64,000 bases of DNA from assembly GCA_040754075.1 (NCBI GenBank), contig JBFMDH010000006.1, positions 228,285 to 292,284 on the forward strand, written 5' to 3'. Made by a program: the position numbers and the translations under genes. Numbering within the stretch: the stretch's first letter is position 1; each line of letters starts with the position of its first letter. Origin of the DNA: Acidobacteriota bacterium (GTDB lineage: Bacteria; Acidobacteriota; Blastocatellia; UBA7656). The notes beneath the pieces are model-generated. The model did not search any database, was not told where the DNA came from, and worked only from the letters and a program-made list of their open reading frames with translations. Shown here one piece after another: positions 43,307 through 53,554 of this stretch.

Positions 43307-44156
43307 TGAACAAATGCATATATCAGGTTCAGCTGAAGCGATGTTGCCGCGCGCTTATGCGATTCGCCGGGTGAAGCGCGAAACCGCCGACACCTTCACG
43401 ATGGAATTTGAACCGGTTGATGGCGCGAGTGAATTAACTTTTGCTGCCGGGCAATTCAATATGCTCTACGTCTTCGGCGTCGGTGAAGTGCCGATTTCCA
43501 TCAGCGGCAATCCCGCAAATCCGCAAACTCTGGTGCATACGACGCGCGTTGTCGGAACCGTCACCAAAGCGTTGGGCGAATTAAAACGCGGCGATAGAGT
43601 TGGCATTCGCGGCGCGTATGGTCGCGGCTGGCCGGTTGCCGCAGCCACCGGTAATGATGTGGTCATCGTGGCCGGCGGCATCGGGCTTGCTCCCCTCAGA
43701 CCGGTAATGTACGAGATGCTCGCGGCGCGCGAAAAATTCGGTAAAGTGGTGTTGCTTTACGGCACACGCACGCCTGCGGACATTCTCTTTCGCAAAGAAC
43801 TCGAAGAGTGGCGGGCGCGATTTGACCTCGAAGTTTTCATCACGGTTGACCGCGGCAGTCCCGATTGGCGCGGCAATGTCGGTGTGGTCACCACCTTGAT
43901 TCCCAAAGCGCCGTTTGACCCGACAAATACCCTTGCGATGATTTGCGGACCCGAAGTGATGATGCGATTTACCATCAACGCGCTACAAAAACGCGGCGTG
44001 CCCGCCGAAGCGATTTATGTTTCGATGGAACGCAATATGAAATGCGCCATCGGTTTTTGCGGGCATTGCCAGTACGGCGGCGCGTTTATTTGCAAAGACG
44101 GTCCCGTTTTCAGCTACGCGCAGATTCAAGAACTGTTCGGCAAATCGGAGATTTAG
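43290..44156 (+). CDS. hydG: Group 3b hydrogenase gamma subunit (FAD/NAD(P) oxidoreductase)
   Basis: A 288-residue flavoprotein of the ferredoxin-NADP reductase fold. FAD-binding region about 45-110; the NAD(P) loop is [17 protein letters not shown]; a C-terminal cysteine set, [17 protein letters not shown], binds a [2Fe-2S] cluster. It exchanges electrons between NAD(P)H and the hydrogenase module. It lies 2 bp upstream of the delta-subunit gene. Confidence 0.9.
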   Translation: MAPTLDEQMHISGSAEAMLPRAYAIRRVKRETADTFTMEFEPVDGASELTFAAGQFNMLYVFGVGEVPISISGNPANPQTLVHTTRVVGTVTKALGELKRGDRVGIRGAYGRGWPVAAATGNDVVIVAGGIGLAPLRPVMYEMLAAREKFGKVVLLYGTRTPADILFRKELEEWRARFDLEVFITVDRGSPDWRGNVGVVTTLIPKAPFDPTNTLAMICGPEVMMRFTINALQKRGVPAEAIYVSMERNMKCAIGFCGHCQYGGAFICKDGPVFSYAQIQELFGKSEI

Positions 44157-44158
44157 TT

Positions 44159-44932
44159 ATGCACGCGAAACCCAAACTCGCGGTCTGGAAATTCGCTTCC
44201 TGTGATGGCTGTCAATTGAGTCTGCTGGATTGCGAAGATGAATTGCTGGCGGTTGCGGCGGAAATTGAAATCGCCAATTTTCCCGAAGCCTCGCGGGCAG
44301 TGGTGCGTGGCCCCTATGATTTGTCGTTGGTCGAAGGTTCGATTACCACGCCGCATGATGCCGAACGCATTCATCAGGTGCGCCGCGCCTCGAAACGCCT
44401 CGTTACCATCGGCGCGTGCGCCACTGCCGGAGGTATTCAGGCGCTTAGAAATTTCAAAGACGCGCGCGAATTCATCTCCATCGTTTATGCGACGCCTGAT
44501 TACATTCACACGCTCAATAAATCGACGCCGATTTCCGACCACGTCTTCGTCGATTTTGAATTGCAGGGTTGCCCGATAAACAAAACGCAACTCATCGAAG
44601 TCATCAGCGCGTTTTTGAATAACCGCAAACCCAACACGCCGCCGCACTCGGTTTGTATCGAATGCAAAAGGCGCAACAATGTTTGCGTGATGGTGGCGCG
44701 CGGCACGCCTTGTCTGGGTCCGGTGACGCACGCCGGTTGCGATGCGCTTTGCCCTTCGTATCATCGCGGTTGTTACGGATGTTTCGGGCCGATGGAATCG
44801 CCCAACACCAGAGCGTTAAGCACGCAATTTGCCAAAATGGGTGTGCAAGATATGGAACTGGTTCGCCTGTTTCGCGGCATCAACGCTTATGCGGAGCCGT
44901 TTCGCAAAGAGAGTGAAGCGCATGAAAAATAG
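44159..44932 (+). CDS. hydD: Group 3b hydrogenase delta (small) subunit
   Basis: A 257-residue cytosolic small subunit. The proximal cluster motif is [16 protein letters not shown], with GACATAGG and LQGCPINK providing further ligands. A cysteine-rich C-terminal part ([11 protein letters not shown] through CYGCFGPME) holds two more clusters. It has no Tat signal, unlike the group 1 small subunit, so it stays in the cytoplasm. The gene overlaps the alpha-subunit gene by 11 bp. Confidence 0.92.
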   Translation: MHAKPKLAVWKFASCDGCQLSLLDCEDELLAVAAEIEIANFPEASRAVVRGPYDLSLVEGSITTPHDAERIHQVRRASKRLVTIGACATAGGIQALRNFKDAREFISIVYATPDYIHTLNKSTPISDHVFVDFELQGCPINKTQLIEVISAFLNNRKPNTPPHSVCIECKRRNNVCVMVARGTPCLGPVTHAGCDALCPSYHRGCYGCFGPMESPNTRALSTQFAKMGVQDMELVRLFRGINAYAEPFRKESEAHEK

Positions 44933-46211
44933 AACCATCAAAGTCGAATATTTGGCTCGCGTCGAAGGCGAGGGGGCGCTGTTTGTCAAACTCAAAGGCG
45001 ATGAAGTGGTTGACGTGAAGTTGAAAATTTTCGAGCCGCCGCGTTTTTTTGAAGCCTTTCTTCGCGGACGTCATTTTTCAGAAGTCCCTGATATTACGGC
45101 GCGCATCTGCGGCATTTGCCCGATTGCTTATCAGATGAGTTCGATTCACGCGATTGAAAATGCTTTTGGCGTAAAGGTCGAAGGCGCACTGCGCGCCTTG
45201 CGGCGGCTGATTTATTGCGGCGAATGGATTGAAAGCCATGTGTTGCATGTTGCCATGCTGCACGCGCCGGATTTTCTCGGTTATGCCGATGCCTTGCAGA
45301 TGGCAAAAGACCACCCGGAAATTGTGCAACTGGCGCTCAGATTAAAGAAAGCCGGTAACGCCATAGTGGCGCTGCTCGGCGGCAGAGAAATTCATCCGGT
45401 CAATGTTCGCGTCGGCGGTTTTTATCGCGTGCCGACCCGGCGGGAACTTGCGCCACTCCTTGAACAACTCAAAACGGCGCGTGATGAAGCCGCAACCCTG
45501 GTGCGTTTTGTCGGTGGCTTGGAGTTTCCCGATTTTGAACGCGATTATGAATTCGTCGCCCTGCGTCACGAAAGCGAATATCCGTTTAATGAAGGGCGGT
45601 TGGTTTCCAACCAAGGTTTAGATATCGACATCAGTCAATACGACGCGCATTTCGTTGAAGAACACGTCGAACATTCCAACGCTTTGCAGTCAACCCTGAA
45701 AGCGCGCGGCGCGTATTTCGTCGGACCTTTAGCGCGGTACAATTTGAATTTCGATAAATTGTCGCCGCTCGCTAAAAGCGCCGCCAGCGCCGCAGGACTC
45801 ACGCATACCTGTAACAATCCTTTTAAAAGCATCATTGTTCGCGCCGTTGAAACGCTTTACGCTTTCGATGAAGCAATTCGTATCATTGAAAATTACGAGA
45901 TGCCTGAACGCGCGGCGATTGATTTGGAACCGCAATCTGCAACCGGCTATGGTTGCACCGAAGCGCCGCGCGGCATCTGTTTTCATCGCTACAAGTTTGA
46001 TGAGCAAGGCTTGGTGGCGGATGCGAAAATCGTTCCGCCGACCTCGCAAAATCAGCAGACCATTGAACAGGATTTGCGGGCGTTTGTGCCCGCGCACATC
46101 GCGCTTGACCAGAATGAACTGACCTGGCGATGCGAACAGGCTGTGCGCAATTACGACCCCTGCATCTCTTGCGCGACCCATTTTTTACGACTGGAAATCG
46201 AGCGCGAATAA
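44922..46211 (+). CDS. hydA: Group 3b hydrogenase alpha (large) subunit
   Basis: A 429-residue catalytic subunit started at [18 protein letters not shown]. NiFe ligands are in [12 protein letters not shown] and DPCISCATH at the end. The predicted protease cut after this His would remove a 9-residue tail (FLRLEIERE). Shorter than the group 1 large subunit, as expected for group 3b. The upstream in-frame extension overlaps the delta gene and is not coding. Confidence 0.93.
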   Translation: MKNRTIKVEYLARVEGEGALFVKLKGDEVVDVKLKIFEPPRFFEAFLRGRHFSEVPDITARICGICPIAYQMSSIHAIENAFGVKVEGALRALRRLIYCGEWIESHVLHVAMLHAPDFLGYADALQMAKDHPEIVQLALRLKKAGNAIVALLGGREIHPVNVRVGGFYRVPTRRELAPLLEQLKTARDEAATLVRFVGGLEFPDFERDYEFVALRHESEYPFNEGRLVSNQGLDIDISQYDAHFVEEHVEHSNALQSTLKARGAYFVGPLARYNLNFDKLSPLAKSAASAAGLTHTCNNPFKSIIVRAVETLYAFDEAIRIIENYEMPERAAIDLEPQSATGYGCTEAPRGICFHRYKFDEQGLVADAKIVPPTSQNQQTIEQDLRAFVPAHIALDQNELTWRCEQAVRNYDPCISCATHFLRLEIERE

Positions 46212-46239
46212 GGTCTACTGACTTGATGGCGCTAAATGA

Positions 46240-46725
46240 ATGCTTGAGCAAACGATAAAAACTTTAATCATCGGAGTCGGTAATCGCTATCGCCACGATG
46301 ATGCGGTGGGGTTAATCATCGCTTCGCGGTTGTGCGCGAAACTTTCGGATGATTGTGAAATCATCGCACACAGCGGCGAAGGCGCTGCATTGATGGAAAT
46401 GCTGAAAGATAAAAATTCCGTCATTATCATTGATGCGGTGAGTTCAGGCGCAACCGTCGGAACGATTCACCGGCTGAATGCGAATGCGCAAAAAATTCCC
46501 ACGAATTTTTTTAATTATTCAACTCACGCATTCAGCCTTGCCGAAGCGATAGAGATGGCGCGAGTTTTACATCAACTGCCCGAACGATTATTGATTTACG
46601 GCATCGAAGGCGAAAATTTTACGATGGGCGAAGGCTTATCATCGGCGGTTGAACGGGCAGCGCGAGAAGTTGAATCGGAAATTTTGCGCCTCGCGCAACA
46701 GGCGCAATTGATAAAATCGGTTTAA
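46240..46725 (+). CDS. Hydrogenase maturation endopeptidase of the group 3b enzyme
   Basis: A 161-residue HybD/HoxW-type protease. GVGNRYRHDDAVGLIIA carries the nickel-binding acidic pair, and NYSTHAFSLAEAIEMA supplies the conserved histidine. It follows the alpha-subunit gene by 28 bp and is distinct in sequence from the HyaD-like protease at 39520, consistent with one specific protease for each large subunit. Confidence 0.88.
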   Translation: MLEQTIKTLIIGVGNRYRHDDAVGLIIASRLCAKLSDDCEIIAHSGEGAALMEMLKDKNSVIIIDAVSSGATVGTIHRLNANAQKIPTNFFNYSTHAFSLAEAIEMARVLHQLPERLLIYGIEGENFTMGEGLSSAVERAAREVESEILRLAQQAQLIKSV

Positions 46726-46760
46726 GATAGTCATTCGCGAAAAAAATCAGAGATAAATTC

Positions 46761-49193
46761 ATGCAAGGTGAAATGGCACAACCGGTGAGTGGTGTCGAAA
46801 GCCGCAGTCGTTTGCGACTAACGATTCGCGGCGCGGTTCAAGGTGTGGGCTTTCGACCATTCATTTATCGGTTGGCTTTGGAACTCAGGCTCACAGGTTG
46901 GGTCAACAATTCGGCGCAAGGCGTATTTATCGAAGTCGAAGGCGAGCGCCAACAACTCGAAAACTTTCTGCTGCGCATCGAACCCGAAAAACCGCCGCAA
47001 TCGTTTATTCAAAGCCTCGAATCGGCGTTTCTCGACGCCAAAGGCTTTACGAAATTTGAAATCATCAAAAGCGACGACGCGGGTGCAAAGACCGCTATCG
47101 TTTTGCCGGACATCGCCACCTGCAAAGATTGTCTCAGCGAAATATTTGACCCAACCAATCGCCGCTATCGTTATCCCTTCACCAACTGCACCAATTGCGG
47201 GCCGCGTTTTTCCATCATCGAAGCCCTGCCTTACGACCGCGTGAGCACCACGATGAAAAAATTCGCGATGTGCGAAGCCTGCAAAACGGAATATGAAAAC
47301 CCGCTCGACCGCCGCTTTCACGCGCAGCCCAATGCCTGTCCCGCGTGCGGGCCACAACTCGAACTCTGGAACCGTGAAGGCAAATCAATCGCCGCTAAAG
47401 ATAGAGCTTTGCTTGCCGCTGCCGATGCCATCAGACAAGGCGCAGTGGTTGCAGTGAAAGGCTTGGGCGGATTTCATTTGATGGTCGATGCGCGAAATGA
47501 TGAAGCGGTAAAAAATTTACGCCAGCGTAAGCGCCGCGAAGAAAAACCCTTCGCCCTGATGTGCCCGTCGCTCGCCTCCATCAAAGCCCTTTGCCAGGTC
47601 TCTGACCTTGAAGCGCGAATGCTCGTTTCATCGGAATCGCCAATCATCTTGCTCAAGCGAAAACCAAAAGACTCCGGACTCCAGACTCCAGACTCCAGAC
47701 TTTCTGATGTGCTGGCTCCCGATAATCCTTATCTTGGCGTGATGCTTGCCTATACGCCTTTGCATCACTTGTTGATGAATGAACTGGGATTTCCGGTCGT
47801 GGCAACCAGCGGCAATCTTTCCGATGAGCCGATTTGCATTGATGAATTTGAAGCCCTTGAACGATTAAAAAATATTGCCGATGTGTTTCTGGTTCACAAT
47901 CGTCCGATTGCGCGTCACGTCGATGATTCGATTGTGCGGGTGATGGCGGGGCGCGAACTGGTGATGCGGCGGGCGCGCGGTTTTGCGCCGCTGCCTGTGC
48001 ATTTGAAAGAAACATCGAAAGTCATTCTCGCAACCGGCGCGCATTTAAAAAACACTGTGGCGCTTGCCGTCGGCAAAGAAATTTTTCTCAGCCAGCACAT
48101 TGGCGATTTGGAAACCGCCGAGGCTTACGGCGCTTTTCAACAAGTGATTGCAAGTTTCAAAAACCTCTACGAAGCCGAACCCGCACAAATCGCTTGCGAT
48201 GCGCACCCGGATTATCTGTCAACCAAATTTGCCAAAGCTTCGGATGTACCAATCACAAGCATTCAACACCATTTTGCCCATGTAATGGCTTGTCTGGCGG
48301 AAAATGAGATTGCAGAAAGCGCGCTGGGCGTGGCGTGGGACGGCACAGGTTACGGAACGGATGGAACCATCTGGGGCGGTGAATTTTTGCAAGTGTCGGA
48401 TGGCGCATATCGACGTGTGGCGCACTTTCGCGCCTTTCATCTGCCGGGCGGTGATCGGGCAATCAAAGAACCGCGCCGCATTGCGCTTGGCTTGCTCTAT
48501 GAAATTTTCGGCGACGCGGTTTTTGCGATGGATGAACTCGCGCCGGTTGGCGCTTTTACCGCAGAAGAGCTTTCGCTGTTAAAGCAGATGCTGCAAAAGC
48601 AAATCAATGCGCCACTGACCTCAAGCGCCGGACGTTTATTCGATGCTGTCGCCGCAATCATCAACCTCTATCAGCGCGTCAGATTCGAGGGGCAAGCGGC
48701 AATGCAACTGGAATTCGCGCTTGACGGCACCACAAGCAACAACGCTTATCAATTGCGGATTGCGGGAGAGGCTCAAGCCTGCTGCGAATTGCGTAATAAT
48801 AAGTGTCACTCATCACTCATCACTCACCACTCATCACTTGAAGCCAATGACTCCAGACTCCAGACTCCAGACTCCAGACTGATATTCGATTGGCAACCGA
48901 TGATACTTGGAATTATTGAAGACTGGCGCAAGCAGATTCCGGTTGCAGAAATCTCTGTGAAATTTCATAACACACTGGTCGAAGCGATTGTCAGTATCGC
49001 CAGGCTTATCGGCGAACAATGTGTGGTTTTAACCGGCGGATGTTTTCAAAATAAATATTTAACTGAACGAGCGGTTGCGCGCTTGCGCGAGGAAGGCTTT
49101 CGCCCTTACTGGCATCAACGCATTCCACCAAATGATGGCGGCATTGCGTTGGGGCAGGCGTTTGCAACCATTCACACCATGAAAGAGGAGTAA
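46761..49193 (+). CDS. hypF: Carbamoyltransferase HypF with repeat-derived insertions
   Basis: An 810-residue enzyme that makes the thiocyanate precursor of the CN ligands. Order: acylphosphatase domain (RGAVQGVGFRPFIYRLA, about 22-100), zinc fingers (CKDCLSEIFDP, NCTNCGPRF, CEAC, CPACGP), YrdC-like domain (about 215-400) and Kae1-like carbamoyltransferase domain (SIQHHFAHVMACLAE, AWDGTGYGTDG, LTGGCFQNKYL). Two insertions are encoded by repeats: KDSGLQTPDSRLSD near 303-316 and a 44-residue stretch near 664-707. Both lie in likely surface loops and keep the frame. All catalytic motifs are intact, so I expect it to work. Confidence 0.92.
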   Translation: MQGEMAQPVSGVESRSRLRLTIRGAVQGVGFRPFIYRLALELRLTGWVNNSAQGVFIEVEGERQQLENFLLRIEPEKPPQSFIQSLESAFLDAKGFTKFEIIKSDDAGAKTAIVLPDIATCKDCLSEIFDPTNRRYRYPFTNCTNCGPRFSIIEALPYDRVSTTMKKFAMCEACKTEYENPLDRRFHAQPNACPACGPQLELWNREGKSIAAKDRALLAAADAIRQGAVVAVKGLGGFHLMVDARNDEAVKNLRQRKRREEKPFALMCPSLASIKALCQVSDLEARMLVSSESPIILLKRKPKDSGLQTPDSRLSDVLAPDNPYLGVMLAYTPLHHLLMNELGFPVVATSGNLSDEPICIDEFEALERLKNIADVFLVHNRPIARHVDDSIVRVMAGRELVMRRARGFAPLPVHLKETSKVILATGAHLKNTVALAVGKEIFLSQHIGDLETAEAYGAFQQVIASFKNLYEAEPAQIACDAHPDYLSTKFAKASDVPITSIQHHFAHVMACLAENEIAESALGVAWDGTGYGTDGTIWGGEFLQVSDGAYRRVAHFRAFHLPGGDRAIKEPRRIALGLLYEIFGDAVFAMDELAPVGAFTAEELSLLKQMLQKQINAPLTSSAGRLFDAVAAIINLYQRVRFEGQAAMQLEFALDGTTSNNAYQLRIAGEAQACCELRNNKCHSSLITHHSSLEANDSRLQTPDSRLIFDWQPMILGIIEDWRKQIPVAEISVKFHNTLVEAIVSIARLIGEQCVVLTGGCFQNKYLTERAVARLREEGFRPYWHQRIPPNDGGIALGQAFATIHTMKEE
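47670..47700 (+). repeat. GACTCCA heptamer repeat inside hypF (copy 1)
   Basis: GACTCCG followed by three exact GACTCCA units and a partial fourth, within the YrdC-like domain of hypF. The same heptamer recurs at 48849-48880. Confidence 0.9.
48750..48880 (+). repeat. Composite repeat insertion inside hypF
   Basis: Three blocks in a row: a 44-bp element (48750-48793, with paired AATTGCG-type heptamers around GGAGAGGCTCAAGCCTGCT), five TCACTCA-type heptamers (48806-48840), and four GACTCCA heptamers (48849-48880). The 44-bp element is 42/44 identical to 62696-62739. The total insertion keeps the hypF frame. Confidence 0.85.
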
Positions 49194-49196
49194 GCT

Positions 49197-49451
49197 ATGT
49201 GTTTAGCGGTTCCCGGAAAAATTATGAGTATTCGCGGCGATGATCTTTTACGAAGTGGCAAAGTCAATTTCGGTGGCATCGTCAAAGAGGTGAACTTGAG
49301 TTATGTGCCGGAAGCGAAACCTGGCGATTATGTCGTGGTTCACGTCGGTTTTGCCATCAGCATCGTTGATGAACAGGAAGCCAATCAGGTTTTCGAGTAT
49401 TTGAAAGCCATCGGCGAACTCGAAGAGTTGCAGGAAGGAGGTGCAGCATGA
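49197..49451 (+). CDS. hypC: Hydrogenase assembly chaperone HypC
   Basis: An 84-residue protein beginning MCLAVPGKI; Cys2 (after Met removal the N-terminal residue) binds the Fe(CN)2CO unit with HypD and the large subunit. The ATG follows GAGGAG. Overlaps hypD by ATGA. Confidence 0.95.
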   Translation: MCLAVPGKIMSIRGDDLLRSGKVNFGGIVKEVNLSYVPEAKPGDYVVVHVGFAISIVDEQEANQVFEYLKAIGELEELQEGGAA

Positions 49452-50560
49452 AATTCGTTGATGAATACCGCGACGCCATTGCCGCCAAACAATTTGTTGA
49501 AGCCATCGCCCGCGTCACCACCAAAGAATGGACGATTATGGAAATTTGCGGCGGGCAAACGCACGCGATTGTCAAATTCGGCATTGATGAATTATTGCCG
49601 AAAAATATCACCCTGGTTCACGGTCCCGGTTGCCCCGTGTGTGTGACCCCGATTGAACTCATTGATAAAGCCATCGAAATCGCTTCACGCCCGGATGTCA
49701 TCTTCTGTTCGTTCGGCGATATGTTGCGCGTGCCGGGAAGTCAGAAAGATTTATTTTTGGTGAAAGCCGCGGGCGGCGATGTGCGCATCGTTTATTCGCC
49801 GCTCGATTGTTTAAAAATCGCCCGGGAAAACCCTGCGAAAGAAATCGTATTTTTTGCCGTCGGCTTTGAAACCACTGCGCCCGCAAACGCCATGGCGGTT
49901 TATCAAGCTTACGCCCAGGGCATCAAAAATTTTTCCATACTGGTTTCGCATGTCCTGGTGCCGCCCGCAATGGAAGCGATTCTCTCTTCGCCGCTCACCC
50001 GCGTGCAGGGATTTCTTGCCGCCGGTCACGTTTGCACCATCATGGGTTATACCGAATACGAACCGATTGCGGCAAAATACCAGGTTCCGATTGTCGTGAC
50101 GGGTTTTGAACCGTTAGACATTTTGCAGGGCGTTTATATGTGCATCAGGCAACTCGAAGAGGAACGCGCCGAAGTCGAAAATCAATATGCCCGTTCGGTT
50201 CGCAAGACCGGCAATGAACCGGCGCAACAAATCATTCGCGAAGTTTTTCGGATTGTGCCACGCAAATGGCGCGGCGTCGGTGAAATTGCCGAAAGCGGCT
50301 TGGGGATGCAGGAAAAATATCAGGCGTATGATGCCGAGCAAAAATTCGGTGTGGCGAGTTATACGGCTGAAGAACCGTCCGAGTGCATCAGCGGGTTGAT
50401 TATGCAGGGGGTCAAAAAACCGAACGAGTGTTCAGCATTTGGAACCCGCTGTACGCCTGAAAATCCGCTCGGCGCGCCGATGGTATCGAACGAAGGCGCG
50501 TGCGCCGCTTATTTCCGCTATCGCCGCGTGGAACTGATGGCAACCCAGGCGGAGGTATAA
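49448..50560 (+). CDS. hypD: Hydrogenase Fe-ligand assembly protein HypD
   Basis: A 370-residue [4Fe-4S] protein on which the Fe(CN)2CO group is built. [13 protein letters not shown] and [11 protein letters not shown] carry the conserved active-site cysteines, ETTAPANA the conserved threonine loop, and the C-terminal C-x-x-x-C set binds the cluster. AGGAGG lies just upstream of the ATG. Confidence 0.95.
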   Translation: MKFVDEYRDAIAAKQFVEAIARVTTKEWTIMEICGGQTHAIVKFGIDELLPKNITLVHGPGCPVCVTPIELIDKAIEIASRPDVIFCSFGDMLRVPGSQKDLFLVKAAGGDVRIVYSPLDCLKIARENPAKEIVFFAVGFETTAPANAMAVYQAYAQGIKNFSILVSHVLVPPAMEAILSSPLTRVQGFLAAGHVCTIMGYTEYEPIAAKYQVPIVVTGFEPLDILQGVYMCIRQLEEERAEVENQYARSVRKTGNEPAQQIIREVFRIVPRKWRGVGEIAESGLGMQEKYQAYDAEQKFGVASYTAEEPSECISGLIMQGVKKPNECSAFGTRCTPENPLGAPMVSNEGACAAYFRYRRVELMATQAEV

Positions 50561-50563
50561 GCG

Positions 50564-51619
50564 ATGAAAAACGGAAAAGAATTTACGCTGGCTTGTCCGA
50601 TTCCGATTTCGCAATATCCACAGGTGATGCTGGCGCACGGCGGCGGCGGAAAATTGATGCACCAACTCATTGAACAGATGTTCGTCCCGGCATTTCACAA
50701 TTCATTGCTTGGCGTTCGTCACGACGGCGCGACGCTGAACGTTGGCGGCGCGAAACTCGCTTTCACGACCGATTCCTATGTTGTACGCCCGCTCTTTTTT
50801 CCCGGCGGCGATATTGGAACGCTGGCGATTAACGGCACCGTAAATGATTTGGCGATGTGCGGCGCGCGTCCGCTTTACCTGAGCGCCGGGTTCATCCTCG
50901 AAGAAGGCTTAGAGATGGAAACCCTGTGGCGCGTCATTCAATCCATGCGCGAAGCGGCAGATGCGGCGGGGGTGCAACTGGTGACCGGCGACACCAAAGT
51001 TGTTGATAAAGGCAAAGGCGACGGCATCTTTATCAATACCGCTGGCGTCGGCATTATCGAACATGAGTTGACGATTGCGCCCGCGAGTGTCCAAAGCGGC
51101 GATGCGATTTTAATCAGCGGCGATTTAGGTCGTCACGGCATTGCGATTATGGCAAAGCGCGAAGGCTTGGAATTTGAAAGCGAGATTGAAAGCGATTGCG
51201 CGCCGCTCGCCGGGTTAGTTGCCCAGTTGCTTGGCGCAGGACTTGAGATTCATTGTCTGCGCGACCTGACACGCGGAGGACTGGCAAGCGCCCTGGTTGA
51301 AATCGCTGAAGCAGCGCGTGTGAATGTTCATGTCGAAGAGCGTTTCATTCCGGTTCGCGAAGATGTGCGCGGGGCGTGTGAAATTTTAGGATTTGACCCG
51401 CTTTATCTGGCAAACGAAGGGCGCTTTGTGTTGTTTATTCCCGCCTCGCAAACCGATGCAGCGTTGCGTGTGTTGACCGCGCATCAGTTTGGCGAAGGCG
51501 CTTGCGTGGTTGGCAAAGTCGCCGCCGCGCCGCAAGCGATTGTGACGATGAAAAGTCGCATCGGCGGCAACCGCATCGTTGATATGTTCAGCGGTGAACA
51601 ACTGCCGCGCATCTGCTAA
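50564..51619 (+). CDS. hypE: Hydrogenase cyanide-ligand synthase HypE
   Basis: A 351-residue AIR-synthase-like enzyme that dehydrates the HypF-derived thiocarboxamide. [13 protein letters not shown] is the ATP-binding N-terminus and the protein ends in LPRIC, the C-terminal cysteine that carries the CN group. Last gene of the hydrogenase island; it follows hypD by 3 bp. Confidence 0.95.
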   Translation: MKNGKEFTLACPIPISQYPQVMLAHGGGGKLMHQLIEQMFVPAFHNSLLGVRHDGATLNVGGAKLAFTTDSYVVRPLFFPGGDIGTLAINGTVNDLAMCGARPLYLSAGFILEEGLEMETLWRVIQSMREAADAAGVQLVTGDTKVVDKGKGDGIFINTAGVGIIEHELTIAPASVQSGDAILISGDLGRHGIAIMAKREGLEFESEIESDCAPLAGLVAQLLGAGLEIHCLRDLTRGGLASALVEIAEAARVNVHVEERFIPVREDVRGACEILGFDPLYLANEGRFVLFIPASQTDAALRVLTAHQFGEGACVVGKVAAAPQAIVTMKSRIGGNRIVDMFSGEQLPRIC

Positions 51620-51684
51620 CAGAAAATCATTTTCGGGAATGAATGATTAGGACGGAAAATCACCGGGATTTATTTGACGGGACA

Positions 51685-51807
51685 TTCCCAGCGGATAACG
51701 CGGATTGAGCGGATGAGGACGGGTATGTTATGAAGCACTCAATATTGTATTCGATTTATAAATATCCATCCGTCTTCATCCGCGCGATCCGCCGCATCCG
51801 CTGGGAA
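51685..51807. repeat. Palindrome between convergent hypE and cupin genes
   Basis: Perfect 12-bp ends (TTCCCAGCGGAT at 51685-51696 and its complement at 51796-51807) enclose imperfectly paired arms of about 40 bp with repeated GCGGAT words. Related to 26531-26634. The remaining gap (51620-51924) contains nothing else I recognise; the element may terminate both transcripts. Confidence 0.7.
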
Positions 51808-51924
51808 ATCAACCTTGAATGTAAATCCGATGGTTTCCAGTCAAACAATTAAACCACTTCATTGATGAAGAACCCGCGGGCTTTCGGTGAAACGATAAAA
51901 TCACCTCTTCACCTTTTCACCTCT

Positions 51925-52197
51925 TCATCGCTTGTATCCGTACAACCAGCGCGATGTGGTGTTGCCGAGATTGCGAACCGAGTGCAAAGCGCGCGCGGGA
52001 ATCAACAGTTCTTCGCCAATTTGCGGATGATAAATTTTGCCATCGATTGCAAATTCAACTTCGCCTTCCAGAACGAGCACCAACTCATCCATCGCATGCA
52101 CGAAGTCTTCCCAAGTTTGACCGGGCGGGTCTACCCACACGCCGCAACTGAACCCCCGCGATTGCCAATCTTCGGAAATTTTATCTACATCAACCAT
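51925..52197 (-). CDS. Single-domain cupin
   Basis: A 90-residue protein, ATG at 52197 preceded by GGGAGC; a TTG 18 bp upstream is in frame. A cupin barrel is visible: the first motif HAMDELVLVLEGEVEF and second ARALHSVRNLG supply His and Glu metal ligands. Small cupins bind metal and act as isomerases, dioxygenases or sensors; substrate unknown. It lies 21 bp downstream of the ankyrin gene. Confidence 0.8.
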   Translation of the reverse strand: MVDVDKISEDWQSRGFSCGVWVDPPGQTWEDFVHAMDELVLVLEGEVEFAIDGKIYHPQIGEELLIPARALHSVRNLGNTTSRWLYGYKR

Positions 52198-52218
52198 CAA
52201 TATCTTTGCTCCCAAAAT

Positions 52219-52623
52219 TCAATCGCTCTTGCGGGCAATCGCCTGCTTTAATAATTCCATCACCCGCTGGTTTTTGAGCAGTTGCGCGACTCCGAAAGCG
52301 AATTGCAAATCAGCGAGCGCCGCCTCCCGGTTATCGTTGAGTAACAGTTCAAGAATATCTGCGTTGCTCGCTTTGACAGCGAAAACGATTGGATTAAAAC
52401 CCAGATACTTGCCTTTGGCATTGCGATTGGCGCCGCGTTCGATAAGCAGGCGAACGGTTTCGAGGTGTTCGCCTTTAACCGCGTGCATCAAAGCGGTCGC
52501 GCCGCTTTCGTCCTTAACGTCAGCCTCAAGCCCTTGATTCAATAACGCTATCACGCGCTCATATTGTCCAAGCCCGGCGGCTTCCAGAAATTCATCATGT
52601 TCATTTGTGGTTTGGTCTGTCAT
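52219..52623 (-). CDS. Ankyrin-repeat protein
   Basis: A 134-residue protein from MTDQTTNEHDEF. Three ankyrin units are recognisable, for example SGATALMHAVKGEHLETVRL and FNPIVFAVKASNADILELLL. No signal peptide. Such proteins mediate protein contacts; the partner is unknown. Same strand and close spacing suggest an operon with the acyltransferase upstream and the cupin downstream. Confidence 0.8.
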   Translation of the reverse strand: MTDQTTNEHDEFLEAAGLGQYERVIALLNQGLEADVKDESGATALMHAVKGEHLETVRLLIERGANRNAKGKYLGFNPIVFAVKASNADILELLLNDNREAALADLQFAFGVAQLLKNQRVMELLKQAIARKSD

Positions 52624-52693
52624 AGGCAATTCATCTGTTGAGACTGATGGTTGTTTATCGCAGCGAAGCTTGATTTTCAAGCCGGTTTGCCGG

Positions 52694-53554
52694 TCACGCC
52701 AAAATTTGCGATGCCGCTTCGGAAATTTGATTGAGTTTTGCTTGCAACCTCAACTGCGCCTCTTCGATTAATTTTTCATCTGCAAGCGTTGCTAAAACCA
52801 TTGATTCATCAGTTGCCACAACGATACGACCGAAAGGCACGGGATTTCGCGCCGCATCCCATTTATGTCGTTCGGCAATCGCCGGACGGCAATCTGCGCC
52901 GAGCGGAATCAAAGGCGCGCGGGTCGCAGATGCCAGCGCAACGGCTCCCACCTTGGCAATTCGCGCAGGTCCGCCACCATCTGCGGTCATCAACACATAA
53001 CCGCCCTGTTCGATGACCCGCGCAAGTTCACCTAAAGCTTTCCACCCCTGCCCGGAACTATCGCCGCGCACCACTTCAAGTCCTAACCACCTGCACAATA
53101 AAGCCAGCGCATCGCCGCGCGCATCTCGCGCAACCATAATCGCTGTTCGTGCGCTGAGCGGGTGTTTGGCAAATGCCACTAAAAGCGAAGGCGCGCATCC
53201 ATGCCAGAGGGCAATCACCGCCGGCGCAGGAAGATTGGGAAACCGATATGCGCCCGTTGCGGTGAGCCGCGAAGTGAAAGCGACCAGGCGAGCGTAAACG
53301 CGCAAACCCAGAGCAGACAAAGTTGCGCCGAGGCGATGAATGAACGGAAGATGTTCACGAAAAAATGCGAGGATGGTATCAAATGAGCGTGTCCATAAAT
53401 TTCTCTGGCTTTCAGGATTGTGCGTCGTGGTCACTTCGCCCGATTGTTTCAAGCGTTGCAAAATTTCTTCGAGCCGTTGCAACGCTTCACAAGATTTTTC
53501 ACCAGTGTATTCATGGTTTGTGTATAATTCATCGTTGTGAAGTACAGGTTGCAT
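52694..53554 (-). CDS. DUF374 lysophospholipid acyltransferase-like protein
   Basis: A 286-residue protein. The DUF374 core has VIALWHGCAPSLL (catalytic-histidine region) and MTADGGGPARIAKVGAVALA, matching the KdkA/LpxL-like acyltransferase superfamily branch that decorates lipids. An extra N-terminal 70 residues are polar and might be non-native; an internal start is possible. The 5' end overlaps the divergent patatin gene by 18 bp, so the two share control sequences. Confidence 0.75.
   Translation of the reverse strand: MQPVLHNDELYTNHEYTGEKSCEALQRLEEILQRLKQSGEVTTTHNPESQRNLWTRSFDTILAFFREHLPFIHRLGATLSALGLRVYARLVAFTSRLTATGAYRFPNLPAPAVIALWHGCAPSLLVAFAKHPLSARTAIMVARDARGDALALLCRWLGLEVVRGDSSGQGWKALGELARVIEQGGYVLMTADGGGPARIAKVGAVALASATRAPLIPLGADCRPAIAERHKWDAARNPVPFGRIVVATDESMVLATLADEKLIEEAQLRLQAKLNQISEAASQILA

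Noticed and set aside
48806-48880. Heptamer repeats as a CRISPR array
   Set aside because: The unit is 7 bp without spacers and lies inside hypF.
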